Part shown: positions 1 to 11,290 of the stretch, one piece after another
Position numbering within the stretch: position 1 is the stretch's first letter
Layout: each line of letters starts with the position of its first letter
Source of the DNA: Halichondria panicea
Lineage: Eukaryota > Porifera > Demospongiae > Suberitida > Halichondriidae
Length of the DNA stretch: 64,000 nucleotides
Assembly (NCBI RefSeq): GCF_963675165.1
Contig: NC_087380.1
Coordinates: forward strand, 4,641,371 to 4,705,370
Reading direction: 5' to 3'
The notes under the pieces: model-generated
The model's database searches: none
Seen by the model: only the letters and a program-made list of their open reading frames with translations
What the model was told of the DNA's origin: nothing
Translations under genes and position numbers: made by a program

Positions 1-245
1 TAATCTCTCGATCCGCACTTTGGGGGTGGTTAAGCATGATACCAATACGTTTTTACGGAAGACCAACTGACAACAATTTCCGATTTGTTGTTGTTGGGTA
101 TGACGATCTGCCACTGCCTTTAGACATGCACACATTGTAGGAGGTAATTTTGTCTAAAGATACATCAGAAATCCCATACTGAACGATTTTTCTTCTGATT
201 GTTCGAGTGGAAACATGGAAAAAACGTGCCAAATCTGACATGCCA
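1..245 (-). pseudogene. Scrap of a transposon-type HTH protein N-terminus
   Basis: The minus-strand frame from 241 reads MSDLARFFHVSTRTIRRKIV and continues QYGIS. That is a compact helix-turn-helix of the kind found at the N-terminus of animal integrase-core (DDE) element proteins, where a 'VSxRTxxRRxxxxGxS' helix precedes the catalytic domain. No integrase catalytic motifs follow: the frame stops at 53, and other frames near 1-50 give nothing clear. The window edge cuts the rest. Family assignment is inference from this short motif; a chance HTH-like frame is possible. Confidence 0.33.
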
Positions 246-316
246 AAATGTAATGCTTCTAGTTGAATGAAAATTTGCTGAGTTTGATAACTGTGATATA
301 ATAATTATTCTAGTTA

Positions 317-680
317 AACTGACTAGAAAACCATTTGCAATGTGAAAAATTTGTGAAAAATTAAAAGCGTGGAAACAAGAAATCAGACGAGAGAGCATAA
401 CTCCAATCCGTTACAACATGTACTGGTAGTTTCCCCATGTTTTCCCAGTTTTTTACTGGTGGAGTGATGAGGTGCCTATATATTTATTTATTATCCATTT
501 TGGAGTGTGCGGGCACATAATCATGATGTTCCTAATAGCACAGTCCATTTATGCGTACCGTACTGGTGACCTGCATGGACCTGCATGGAATGATGTGACT
601 ATGTGTTCATGACGTTGTAACGGATTGGAGTGCATTTCTTGTTTCCACACTTTTTTGTGGTTCCCCTGGCCAATCCTAGA
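317..680. mobile_element. Non-autonomous inverted-repeat element, copy 1 (decayed)
   Basis: The left arm (317-412: CTAGAAAACCATTTGCAATG, then AAAGCGTGGAAACAAGAAAT) is inverted and repeated at 612-679 (TTTCTTGTTTCCAC, GGTTCCCCTGGCCAATCCTA). The same arms occur at 9828-10333, which defines a family. There is no coding capacity; the small minus frame at 165-398 lies in the arm and resembles the frame at 9704-9919 only because the repeat is shared. Boundaries are approximate and no target duplication is clear. Confidence 0.6.
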
Positions 681-724
681 TCCGAAGTGCCTTGTCATTG
701 TGAAATGGCTTTTTGCTATATCTT

Positions 725-820
725 ATACGTAGAAAGGATCAGACATCGTTGCCATGGTTACTGGCATATTGTGTGCGTTACCTGTGACCATTAATTTTAA
801 ACAACTCTTTTCAGAATGCA
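725..820. repeat. Dispersed repeat with core CATCGTTGCCATGGTTACT
   Basis: The core GACATCGTTGCCATGGTTAC, followed by CGTTACCTGTGACCATT, recurs at 4465-4535 (CATCATTGCCATGGGTTACT) and 6940-6975 (CATCGTTGCCATGGTTACTA). It is a short dispersed non-coding repeat, probably part of a short inverted-repeat element whose ends I cannot fix. Confidence 0.5.
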
Positions 821-879
821 GCCTCCAATACACAATTTATTAATTTTCTCTATTTTTATCAATTAAGTTACTTTAATCA

Positions 880-2150
880 TAGATAGTCTAGATAGTCTAG
901 AACGAGGGATTGGAAACGGATCGCAATCGTCGGGCAGTCCAGGCTGCGCAGGAAGATAATAGTTCTTCACATCACCTTGGGATATATGGGATGGCAGCAG
1001 ACAGCATATGAGACTTGAGAAGAGCTAGAGAGCAGTGATGAGGTATAAGTCCAAAATACCAGTCTACATTTGTACAAATTGTATAGCTTGCTTGTCCAAT
1101 TTAATATTGTCCCTTTTAATTAATATTAATTAATACAGAAAAACACTCTACTGAGATCGAGAGAAGCCACTAAGCCTCTGTTTGTGAAGACGAAGGATTC
1201 AAGATATTTAGCAGTGCCAGCATCATGTAACTGCACTGACAAAGTTGTAGCTATGAATGGATGATTTACGAGGGAAATACAATTTAATAGCTTGATCACT
1301 TTAGCGTATTGTGTATTCACACTCTTGTTGATTCGATTCATAATGGTTGTTTGATCACACGTAAAAAAATAATTATGTGCATCAAATAGAAATGTAGTTA
1401 AACACTTCGAGAGGGTTCTAGCCGATTCGCTCACACTTGCGTCAGGGAGGATGAACAGGTCCCCTACCATGTCAATGAATGATTTGACTGCAAAGGGACG
1501 AGGGGATTACAATACACATTGTATTCAGTCCTTGTGGCATCACTACTAAGCTCCTTACGGCTAGATTTGCAGTCGTCCAGGTATTCATTCTCTAACCATG
1601 GGTAAGTAAACAAGACGGTAGTAACATAATAACGTATGACCAGTATATACATGTACGTACGTCAATTTGTAAATATACATGTATACATGTAGACTAAACA
1701 TCACAGCTACTGCCAAAATAAAGCTTTGTTCAGTCAAATAAAGGTGCCCATTCCACAATATACAGTACTCACTAAATACCCAAGACAAACTATAAGCCAA
1801 AGAGAGTACGGAAAGTGAAAAGTGAACATAAATTCCGGTAAATTGATTTATCACATGTTGTGAACTTTCCTTAGTACTTAGCAGTACCAATTCAACACCA
1901 TTCCAATTCAACAAAGTCAACATGGTATGTATAACAACGAAAGATATAGGTACAGAAAGTCATTCCCAGTTGAATATGCCGCGTTACCTTTGTCGAGAAA
2001 ACCTTGTCTTTGGTATCTCTGAACGTGCGTAATTTAGCGCTTGTAGCTGCGTTAATCGAAGCCTGGACTGCCCGCTGGCCTTTGCGTATATTACACACAG
2101 TTGATAAGCCCACGTGATTCCGTTTCCAATCCCTTTCCTACTACACTATC
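880..2150 (-). pseudogene. Unidentified coding remnants between inverted flanks
   Basis: Two minus-strand stretches look coding. One is 1990-2113 (GLSTVCNIRKGQRAVQASIN, ending at a GTAACG donor-like site). The other is 1130-1485, beginning after a CTTTGCAG acceptor-like site (MVGDLFILPDASVSESARTL). The flanks share an inverted string: GGGATTGGAAACGGA plus GGGCAGTCCAGGCT at 905-945, and its reverse complement at 2063-2137, so the block may be one degenerate inverted-repeat element. I do not recognise the protein. An ordinary host gene fragment is the alternative. Confidence 0.3.
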
Positions 2151-3800
2151 TATGCTGTAATCTGAGCTAGAATGACCTCATACCAGATATCACCTTCTTT
2201 TGGTAGTAGTATCTAAAATGTTAGTTAAGGTCAGCCATTTTTGGTCACAGCTAACGGACACAACAAGATAGTTTATCAAATTAATGGTATTTATGTCCAC
2301 AATACATTTTGGGTGAAAAAGGTATTATTGTGAAAAAGGTATTATTGAAATTATTATACAATAAATCTGATGTCTTTTTACAGGAATCAAATGATCGCCT
2401 GGACACCTGAACAGAACCAGAGTTCACACGGGTGCTCAAAAAAAAAGTCAACGGAAGCCTCACTGTAACCTATAGTGAAGCTATTGCTTAACAAACAGTT
2501 GGGTATGTAGTCACTGGGCTGTACTCATTCTTTGAAGGGACTTGTCTCATTAAGTGCTGACATTAAGTGCTGACATTTCCAACACATTTCCAACATCGAA
2601 AGAGGGTGACCTGGGAGTATACATTACCTCACGAACAACTTTATGACCAGCGTCTCAGATAAGTCCAATTCAGATAAGTCCCATCAGGTTTCTGTGGTGG
2701 TCTAATCTCAAGGTTAATCTCAAGGTAAGTTGTAAAAACCTGTAATAACAAACCTGGACAATTCTACAAACACCAAACACAAATATAGTAATAAGCACCA
2801 GCACCTGATGTATGTCTCTTGTACCATGAGCTTGGCATCCCATGCCATCCTCAAATGGAAAAGCTGAGTGAGTCCATAATGGGCCGTACATCTTTACGCA
2901 GGTGCATATTCATGGTAAATTGCTCAGATCCTAACTATTGTTATCCATGCGTGTCACGTACATGCGTGTCACGTACTTTTCTGTCAAATAAGTTGTCCTT
3001 TGTAATGCAGTCGTCTAATAGCAGTCGCTCTAATAGCAGTTGCATTGCATTGCAGGAGGAGCGAGGTGTCTACACTGGGATGCTACAGTCACAAATGCTA
3101 CAGTCACAAAGCACCTTTCCAACTAGATCCTTTTTGAATATTCTGCTGATTGAGAAAGGTGCTGAGAGTCTCTCCTTAACTTTCTTGCCGATGTACCTGT
3201 AAGAAGTGTATAATAATACATGCTGAAAATTAATAATCATACCAATTTTTCTTGCTGTTTGAAGTTTCAAAACAGAGCGCATGTAATCAATTGGAAAGCT
3301 CTCAACAACGCAAATACAACGCAAATACAACGCAAATATACTGAATGTTTATAATAATTATTTTGATAAGTGTTTAGTCAGCACCTTTTTTGTGGTTTCA
3401 GCATGGTTTCAGCAAGACTTGCATGTCTCCTTGTGATAGGGAATGTGTACACCCTTGGTGTAACTTTCACCTGTTAAATTTAGCATCAGTATACTATTTA
3501 TAATCAGCTGTTTGCCCTCATGGGTGCATGTATGACAGCATTGTATTGCACACAGTTTAAAAGGTTTGCTGGTAAATCAGCAACACAGGAGAGTAACCGA
3601 CAGTGTTACACCTGCATGTATGAATGGATATAATTATAAAATCTTAATTGCTTTCACAAAACACTCATGATAACAATCTCTTTGGTTCCAATACAGTCAC
3701 TGGGGGAGCTTTTTTTGTAGAGCACCAAAGTAGGTTAATTTATGCATGGCTGATATTACCTTGAGTGATGAAATGAATTGAACTTCGGAGCCTCGTCAAA
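2150..3800. other. Non-coding stretch rich in short tandem duplications
   Basis: I see no convincing gene. The small frames at 2819-3202 (+) and 3070-3330 (-) overlap and mirror one another across repeats, so I treat them as chance. The stretch holds many direct microduplications, for example 2551-2577 (CATTAAGTGCTGA twice), 2948-2977, 3080-3111 and 3305-3340 (ACAACGCAAAT three times). Confidence 0.6.
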
Positions 3801-3814
3801 GTTCATCGATAGGG

Positions 3815-4285
3815 ATATGTTGTATTCACGTACCACTGAAGAATTTTTTGTACACTTCATCCACAGACGCATCCCTCCATGGGTTCTCGAGAAAAACAAT
3901 GTTTAATCGCTCTACGCACAGTTACACAATTACAAACGGCAAATGTTGCATCTGTTGCTTCAAAAGCTTTGAGAGAGGTATACAAATCAAGACAGCATAG
4001 TGTCCTCCTGTACATGTACATGTTGGATTCGTACAGGAGGTGTTACCTTGTAAGCACTTTAAGCATGATGCACAGTAGCGATCGAAGCGATCGATTGTGC
4101 ATTCTAAGTGAGCAACTTGGAGCAGGGTGTTGACAAAGCTTCCTAAAGCAATTGCAAAACTGTCATCTATGCTTTCATCATCGGTACATTTTCATGAACA
4201 ACTGTCCTCATCAGAGTCAGCTACATTCAACAAAGAATTTTCAAGGTCGGGATTCGTTTGCTTGAGAACTCTCACCACTGTTCGG
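3815..4285 (-). pseudogene. Unidentified two-exon remnant, acidic Cys-rich protein
   Basis: On the minus strand a frame from about 4282 to 4045 reads VVRVLKQTNPDLENSLLNVA, then DSDEDSCS, a single TGA stop, then CTDDESIDDSFAIALGSFVN and CTIDRFDRYCASCLKCLQ. It ends at a GTAACA donor-like site. A second stretch near 3905-3820 gives VFLENPWRDASVDEVYKKFF. The length of sensible reading frame across one stop suggests a real, slightly decayed gene. I do not recognise the family. The overlapping plus-strand frame 3879-4133 is its shadow. Confidence 0.4.
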
Positions 4286-4454
4286 TGTTAGAGCAGAATT
4301 GGTCTGCCAATTTCTTCCTCCAGCGTTAAGAAAGTCAGATATGGCAGGCACGGTGTACAGTTTACTCAACTACGTATATCAACAGAGCTAGAGCTAGAGC
4401 TACTCAGGTAGGTTAAGGTAAGATCAGTGCCACATCATCAATGCATGTTTTCGC

Positions 4455-4540
4455 TCTAGGATCAGTATGATAACATCATTGCCATGGGTTACTGGCGCGT
4501 TACCTGTGACCATTTATTTTAAACATCAAATCAGGGGCTG
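4455..4540. repeat. Dispersed repeat, second copy
   Basis: It shares CATCATTGCCATGGGTTACT and CGCGTTACCTGTGACCATT with 725-820. A third shorter copy lies at 6920-6985. No coding potential. Confidence 0.45.
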
Positions 4541-4648
4541 CCAATCAGCTTCAAACAAAGCACTGCGATACTTTTATACAAATCCCATTGTCTCAGACAA
4601 ATTTTCGTGGCTCTGTTGATTGAACGAAGTGTTGTGCATTAATTTATC

Positions 4649-4798
4649 AACGTACAATATCAAGACGGTGTAGATGATTGCGGCTTGTTCGCCATAGCAA
4701 TGGCAACAGATCTTTGTGCCGGAATTAAGAGATCCATTTATTCGCAAACTCTTATGAGTTTTGAAACGAAAGAAGTTTCCAAAGAAGTTTCCAAGTAG
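4649..4798 (+). pseudogene. Ulp1/C48-type cysteine protease C-terminal scrap
   Basis: The plus frame reads VQYQDGVDDCGLFAIAMATD then LCAGIK, and stops at 4796-4798. The string QxGxxDCGLFAIA contains the catalytic Cys and its preceding Gln of Ulp1/SENP (C48) proteases, which cleave SUMO-type conjugates. In invertebrates this exact form is common in protease genes carried by DNA transposons. The His and Asp part upstream is lost to frameshifts, so it is inactive. The end has a microduplication (GAAGTTTCCAAA twice, 4771-4795). Confidence 0.55.
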
Positions 4799-5240
4799 AG
4801 AGCTATTGGAGAACATGCACTTAATGTTAAAACGTTTATTGTTTATGTAATGGTATGTATGTATTTATAGAACTTCTAGAACTCTCTATTTTGTTGGCTA
4901 TAAATACTGCCATGTGCTTCTTTCTGTACAGTTCTTGATTATGACTCTAGTGAAGCTAGTGCTGATCCCCAACCGCTTCAACCTGTTCTGCCGATGCCAG
5001 ACATGTCAAAACAAATGGTGTGTTGTAGGTGTGTCCCAATTCCCAACGATGTTCTCCAGGATGATGGATGTGCTGGATGTGTGCTGTCAATGTGTGCATA
5101 CGATTCTCACTTTTGTATCTTGTCTTATGTTTAATCAAGATGATGCTGAGCTTAAAGTTCACTGGTGTATATTGAGTATAATTATAAATAGCATTTGACA
5201 GTTTATAATTACATCCTATAATTGTATTATGGTATCTTTC

Positions 5241-5415
5241 AGTGAGGTAATACTTGTTCACTCTACCTGGTGTTTCATTCTTCTTGACGGAACGAATCAA
5301 TCAAGATCCTTTTGAGAAGTTATTTGGTATGCAGAGACAGCGGGGCCGAGTGAATGAAAATCCCAATGTGCAAGAATTTATTAACTCTATATGTGGAAGG
5401 GTCAGCACTGGGCTG
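5241..5415 (+). pseudogene. P-element/THAP9-type transposase C-terminal fragment
   Basis: The plus frame 5254-5475 contains LFTLPGVSFFLTERINQDPF then EKLFGMQRQRGRVNENPNVQ. The 'RxxQDPxExxFGxxRQRGxxNxNP' block is the conserved C-terminal segment of P-element-like transposases (THAP9 group), which cut and paste DNA through an RNase H-like catalytic core. Only this segment survives. A TTTCAG acceptor-like site lies at 5236-5241, suggesting it was an exon. No THAP zinc finger or catalytic residues are seen upstream. Confidence 0.75.
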
Positions 5416-5850
5416 GAAAACACTCCTCTCAACAAAAGAAAAGCATGCTCACTATTATTACTATTGCACGTATAATTATGTTTGTGTGCATGTATGTTAT
5501 GGTTCTGTGATAATCAATTACTCTCTAAGCAACTTGTAATGGCTCCGTGGAGTATTGTATAAAGCATCATCATAGCAAATTAATACACTAATATCAATTG
5601 TATTAAGTTTCTAATTGTATTAAGTTTCTAACTTCTTTCTAAGTGCTTGCAGAAGTCGAAAGTTTTTCTTGTTAGATACTTGTTAGATACTTTGTACTGT
5701 TCCATAGATTTGGCAAATGAAAACCCGTGATACATATATCATATTCCTTGCTCTTCAACTTCAGTTGTCACCAGGAATTGCACGTCTTCGTTTTTGATAA
5801 TAGTTTGGACCCTATTTCCATTCTCATTTGTTTATATTGTTTATACGTAC
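5416..5850. other. No recognisable gene
   Basis: AT-rich spacer with microduplications such as 5590-5628 (TAATTGTATTAAGTTTC twice) and 5670-5692. I see nothing coding. Confidence 0.6.
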
Positions 5851-6283
5851 TTCTCGCCAGCCAGCCCTTCCTCAGGGTAAGGGACTGGCAGAGTTGTGCC
5901 GTTACCTGAATCTGGTAATGACCAATCAGAGTGTAGTATCAGTAGTTTCTTTGTAGTACAATGCATGATAATAACAAAATAATGGATGAGTGCTAGTGCA
6001 AGATTAAGCGACCAAGCAGAGCTTATCAATCAAGCTCCAGTGCCAGTGATTTGCACCACTTGTTTTACATTGGAGAAAATCAAGGGCTAGACCAGTTCTC
6101 ATAGTTTCTTGGTTTCTCTGCCACAAACTAAGCAAGGGGAGCTTATTAGACATTTGCAACCCACGCATGTCAGACCACATGATGATGTCATACATGATGT
6201 CATGCAACTCATAAAATTCCACCGGCACAACTCTTAGATAGGCCAGTCCCTTACCCCGAGGAAGGGCTGGCTGGCGAGAGAAT
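5851..6283. mobile_element. 433-bp inverted-repeat element (MITE-like)
   Basis: The left end CTCGCCAGCCAGCCCTTCCT, then GGGTAAGGGACTGGC, at 5852-5889, is matched by the inverse GCCAGTCCCTTACCCCGAGG, AAGGGCTGGCTGGCGAGAG, at 6241-6280. The arms are about 37 bp with one or two differences. The interior is non-coding; the minus frames over it run through the arms. It is a non-autonomous DNA transposon of unknown superfamily. Confidence 0.65.
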
Positions 6284-7660
6284 GTTTTGATGCTCTTCTG
6301 TAGCAAACCCAGCAACATACCGAAGGGTTCTTCATAGGTAATTTCAGCAGAAGTAGTGGCTAGTTATGATGGCGGTTATGTGCTGAAACGGCCAGAATTG
6401 CAAAGTCAATCCACAAAGATCCACATTTTTTCTCTTTGCGGTTCCAGTAGGTACTAGTTACAAATTGTTCAGCAAAATCGATAGAACTCTCTGGAACTGG
6501 AATCTCATTTACCTAGCTCTCTCTTTTTGCTGACTAGCTCTTTTTGTTTGTTGATACAGATGCAATCATGACATTAGAGAGGTAGTCTCTTTATCGTTAT
6601 ATTAATATCCAGCAGCGGTACTTCCTAAGTTTCCACCTGTACGTGTTTCTTGGGGGATCATCATCACACTGAGCAATATTGTTGACTGCTGGAATGGCAA
6701 AGTTGGATTGACAAAACGTTGGCTGTGTTGTACATATACCGTACATCATATACAAGTCCTAAGTTTTTTCGTTCTTTTTTGACGGATATACTCCAGATAT
6801 ACTCAATTGATTTGCCAACCGTTAAGTATTGAGAAGAAAATACATTACTAAACCCACGTTGTACCCACAACTCTGCCTAGAACTACTCAGGTAGGTTAAT
6901 TAATGTCATTGTGAAATTGCTGCATGTTTTTGCTCTTGGATAACATCGTTGCCATGGTTACTAACATGTTGTGTGCTCTATGTCTGCTTCTCAAACTCAA
7001 AGTGCTTGGAGATGAACAAACTCTTTAATTGGAGCAATGTTAGAAAGCGGAAAAAGACAACATCCAAGACCACTAGACCACTAGACCACTAAGTAAAAAG
7101 AAAGTAAAAGCTTCAGCAGTACAAGCTCTGCGTGTGTGCGTGTGCGCAGGTGCCCAAGTAATTTTTATAGTAATCACAATTATAATTATTATAATCACAA
7201 TTATATATTAAATATAATAATATATCACTCATTAAGGCTCACTAAAGGAAGGCTCTGAGAATTCTTAACGCATTCTTAACGCATAACGTATAGTAGTCTG
7301 TTGGGTTTGTTTGTGATAGCCGATTAAATTAAACTTTTGTTGTTAAATAAAAGCTAAGAAGTTGAACTTGCAGCTACGTGGTTCGAGGTACCCTACGTAT
7401 TTACAAACAATGGCAAAGGGTCACTACAATAGAAAGCTAGAATTGTGTCATGGTGACTATGACAAGTGCTAATGTAAACGAGGTTCCAACAGTGCCGCTC
7501 TTAAATAGAAGCCTCAATGAACTCTAGGCAACGATCGTGAGGTGTAAAAATTCGCGTTGCGGATGGGAGAAACGGATGGGAGAAACTTGGTAGGTGTGGT
7601 TTCCTGGAAAATATTAATAGCGAAATTCATCGTGAAAATTCCGTCTGATATTTGATGTGG
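6284..7660. other. No recognisable gene; AT-rich spacer
   Basis: It contains a third copy of the CATCGTTGCCATGGTTACT repeat (6920-6985), a triplicated GACCACTA (7069-7091) and a very AT-rich patch (7150-7240). The minus frame 6664-6870 shows no known motif. Confidence 0.55.
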
Positions 7661-8018
7661 GATGACCCCCTCCCACTAGGTGAAATCCATACGGTATATA
7701 TTTTTGGTACTTTTTTTTAATGCAGTACACTTCAGTCAACAAAAGGAAAAATCGACATACACTTTCTGTATTCAAAAAACCATTATTACTATACACAGGT
7801 GATAGTTGTGATGTGTCACACTTGCTCAAGTGTTGAGCTTCTGTAAGTATCCTCCTATGGGTTTTCGTGATGACCCCCCTCCCACTAGGTGAAATCCATA
7901 CGGTATATATTTTTGGTACTTTTTTTTAATGCAGTACACTTCAGTCAACAAAGGAAAAATGACATACATGATGTTCATTGACTTTCTGTATTCAAAAAAC
8001 CATTATTACTATACACAG
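7661..8018. repeat. Direct duplication of about 135 bp
   Basis: The segment 7661-7799 (starting GATGACCCCCTCCCACTAGG) is repeated at 7870-8018 with small indels. The second copy has an extra C in the C-run and a roughly 14-bp change (ACATACATGATGTTCATTG) in the middle. About 70 bp separate the copies. It is a segmental tandem duplication much larger than the microduplications elsewhere. Confidence 0.8.
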
Positions 8019-8550
8019 CACAGGGCCAGAAGTGGTAGTTTACAGCTTGTAAACTATGTTTGTACTTGCGAGTGTACATCATAGTTTACAATGTTGTTGA
8101 ATTTTAGTTCATCTACAATAGTTTCCTTCATAGTTTACAAAGAAAGTTGATAGTGTACAATGTTGTATACTTCTGTAAATGACCTGTTTTGTTATAACGA
8201 ATGACCTCGAATGACCTCGTTGCTATGTATACAGATAGTTTATATTGAAGAAGTTCAGAAAGTTGTTGAGGTGTTAGGTTGCTTGGAACCAGTCTATTCC
8301 GTTATAAATAATTACACATGTAACAATTAATTTTACTGCTATAACTTAAATAAAAAAAAGTGCATGAGGTACTACCTCAAATATAATAATTATTTATGAA
8401 CCAGGGGCGTACACAGGGTGGTGCTTAGGGTGCTCCAGCACCCCCATCCAGACTCCAGCACCCTATCCAGACTCAGAGAAGCTCAAGTAGATAGTTTAAC
8501 CATCACTGGCTGGCTAGAAGGAAGATACACTTAACTGCAGCTATATACCA
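8019..8550. other. Palindrome-rich spacer and a transposon-end motif
   Basis: 8038-8165 repeats CATAGTTTACA/TGTAAACTATG in both orientations. At 8404-8470 GGGGCGTACACAGGG and GGTGCTCCAGCACCCCC match the repeated motif at 43214-43318, a likely end sequence of a dispersed DNA element. No gene seen. Confidence 0.45.
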
Positions 8551-8551
8551 G

Positions 8552-9020
8552 TTAGATCTGGCCTAAAAAACTTCGATTGTTACTAGGATGTCCATGGGAA
8601 CTAGTAAAGAAATTAGTCCCTTTTAAGTTATTTTCAATGCGAAAGGTTGCGAAAGGTGAATGTACGTACTTGTAGGTTATCGTACATAGTGTATGCACTC
8701 GAAAGACTCCTGCCAGCAGTACCACAGTGAAGAAGTTCACTTTCTGTACGATGTTGCTTGTACTCTTCACCGCCATCTTAAGGTTGGTTACCAACACTAT
8801 CTACTTCTTTTGCTCGTTTCATTCATATGGACACAAACTTGACTGTCAGGTGTGTATATAGTACACAATTCCATAGTTTCAGTATAATCCCAGAAACCTG
8901 AATGGCTTTGCACTGACGGACGGAGAGGTTGTGGTCATACCTCAGAAGATTTTGCAGGATGACAAAAGAGATGCGCCGAATCGACTCTTTTGCATTATGC
9001 ACAACGGCATCTAGCACCAT
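8552..9020 (-). other. Two candidate minus-strand exons, unidentified
   Basis: 8897-9018 reads MVLDAVVHNAKESIRRISFV then ILQNLLRYDHNLSVRQCKAI. It sits after a TTACAAG acceptor-like end and before CAG/GTTTCT. 8640-8776 starts ATGGCGG and reads MAVKSTSNIVQKVNFFTVVL then LAGVFRVHT, a hydrophobic N-terminus that could be a signal anchor. The reading is coding-like but no family is recognised, and whether the two belong together is unknown. Confidence 0.25.
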
Positions 9021-9826
9021 GTCTTGTAATCATACTTATAATTATAGCCATGAAAGTTTAACAAGACTCAAAGAGTGAGCTGGAAAAACTAATGAACAAC
9101 TCAACTCACTTGGTATTAGTAAAACCAGTAGGTTTTACATAGGATTGGCAGTCCGTGTTTAGCAATATTTCAATTATTTTGACTCTATCTCTGCAGGGAA
9201 AGGCCACATCAAGGCCTTTTCTCTCTTTGTATCTCTCATTTCATAATCCATGAACATTTTAATGAATGAATATTGTCATTTTAAAAATTGCACTATTTCA
9301 AAGTTTCACCGCTCTTTGTCTGACTGACTAAGTGAGTAAGTAAGTAAGTTTCTTGCCCTCCAAGTACAGCCATCTCCAGGACATTCTGCACAGGGTTTCC
9401 AAACGACTACAACCTGGATTACAAAGCGCTTGCTTCCAGTCTCTATTATTTCTCTTACCTAGACAATTCCGCCATCTTTAATGACTCAGCAATTGCGTTG
9501 TGGCAATTGATAGGCGTGGCTAATAAACCGTGCGCCTAAAATCAGCAGTGCAGAGCCTGAGGTGTTGCTTTTCTTCACACTGTTCAGCTCTAGCTCCCTT
9601 TCTCTGACAGGCATGCTATATGCATTATGCACTGGCTAGATATCATGCTCTTAAAATGGCTGTCATTTAATACTGATTCACAAATTCAACATATCAAGCA
9701 ATATTACTCATTACTAGTCCAGCTAGAAGACATCGGATTAGTCCTGTCTTCTCTTCTTGAACTTCTGTACTGCCTCTTGACGTTCCACTTATGCATGTCA
9801 TGATACGTAAACTGTACTGAAGGGAA
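9021..9826. other. No recognisable gene
   Basis: Spacer with a GTAAGTAAGTAAG run near 9330 and a TGACTGACT run near 9315. A short plus frame near 9340-9480 has no known motif. Confidence 0.5.
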
Positions 9827-9827
9827 T

Positions 9828-10333
9828 CCAACTAGAAAAACATTTGCAATGTGAAAAATTGGCAAGGGGAACCACAAAAAAGCGTGGAAACAAGAAATCA
9901 GACGAGAGCATAACTCCAATCCGCTACGTCATGAACATGTACAATGCATAGTATATAGACTGTGTTCCAGATCCATTTACCAGCTTCCATCCACCACAGC
10001 ACCAGTACGGTCCGTGCATGTTATTCGTGCATGTTACTACGCATGGATGGACTGTGTGTACCTGTGACTGCATGTATTAGGAACATCAATTCAGTATAAA
10101 TCATCATGATTATATGCATGTATAATAAATATACAGGGATTGCATGGTCATCACTCCACCAGAAAATTGCGTGGCATAATTATTGGCTGGGAAAACATGG
10201 AAAACTACCAGTATACATGTGATTGACGTTGTAACGGATTGGCTCTCGTCTGATTTCTTGTTTCCACGCTTTTTTGTGGTTCCCCTGGCCAATCCTAGCA
10301 ATTTTTCACATTGCAAATGTTTTTCTAGTTGGA
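9828..10333. mobile_element. 506-bp inverted-repeat element, copy 2
   Basis: It begins TCCAACTAGAAAAACATTTG and ends with the inverse (CAAATGTTTTTCTAGTTGGA, 10314-10333). The arms extend about 95 bp and include AAAAAAGCGTGGAAACAAGA and its inverse at 10259-10276. The left arm lacks about 14 bp (GCTAGGATTGGCCA) present in the right arm. It belongs to the same family as 317-680. Non-coding and non-autonomous. Confidence 0.75.
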
Positions 10334-10589
10334 TGATTATGTGGTGGTGTACTCATCTGTTACCTATAGTGAAGTTTACGTACCAAGAAGAATGTGAGCC
10401 ATCACATTGTCAACGTAAGTGTAGTAGTGATTTATGATTTGAGTGACATGTACATACATTTAGAAGTGCAAGAAAGTAATTGGGAAGTGAAATACTTCAC
10501 TACTCTGCAAATGTACTACACTGCTCGGTAATTGGTGGTTATAATATGCATGAATAATTATTATTATGTGTTTTTTTGTAGTGCTTCCA

Positions 10590-11290
10590 ATCGCATTCAA
10601 GCCGGAAGTCAGCGACTAATCAGGTGGGGACTAATCACCTGAATGCGAGGTTTTATAAAAATTAATGTTATAATGTTTCAGAATTGACGCTGAGTCATTG
10701 ATATTGATTACGATGTATTTAGGGACTACGAGAGGCTAACCGGTGATATTGAAACATGTGCAAGAGAACGTTGGTTTCTTTTAAACCTAAAAGCCAAGTT
10801 TGCAGGTACGATACAATTTCACCTAATCTCAGATGGTCAATACATGTCCTCTCGTCTGTCTAGAGGTATCAACCAGGAAACATTTAATACTATCCCTGGT
10901 GGAAGGAACATCACATGGGTAGAAGTCTATCCAGTTCGACTTTCCATCAAAACACATCGACAGTGATTCCTAGAAACATAAGGCTTGCAGCATCATCATC
11001 TTGCTGATGAAGATATAAACGTTCTTCGTACTGAAATGCGAGCCACCTTCAACTTTTTTCTGGATGATTGGAAGCATCTATCATCTGTTGTCACTGAGTT
11101 GAAATCAAAACCGTCCACAAAATATTAGCCTGCCTCAAGTGTGAAAGTTTACTTTTGGAAATGAAAGCCCTGAGCTGCCAGTTGATTCGTTTAATATGTC
11201 GGATGTCGGATGTGTCTCTTCCAATACCCCCACATGCTGATGAACTTAGCATTGAAGATGTTAATATGTTCTTTATAGCAACGTCAAGAT
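10590..11290 (+). pseudogene. Unidentified decayed gene, plus strand
   Basis: An open frame with no internal stop runs 10694-10966 (VIDIDYDVFRDYERLTGDIE, later ISDGQYMSSRLSRGINQETF and ITWVEVYPVRLSIKTHRQ). After a shift it continues near 11000-11128 (LADEDINVLRTEMRATFNFF) and 11140-11288 (CQLIRLICRMSDVSLPIPPH). A short upstream exon-like piece at 10581-10621 (FKPEVSDQ) ends near AATCAG/GTGGGG. The pieces are collinear, so this is probably one broken protein. I do not recognise the family. Confidence 0.42.

Noticed and set aside
2819-3330. Overlapping frames on both strands
   Set aside because: No motif; the reading comes from microduplicated sequence.
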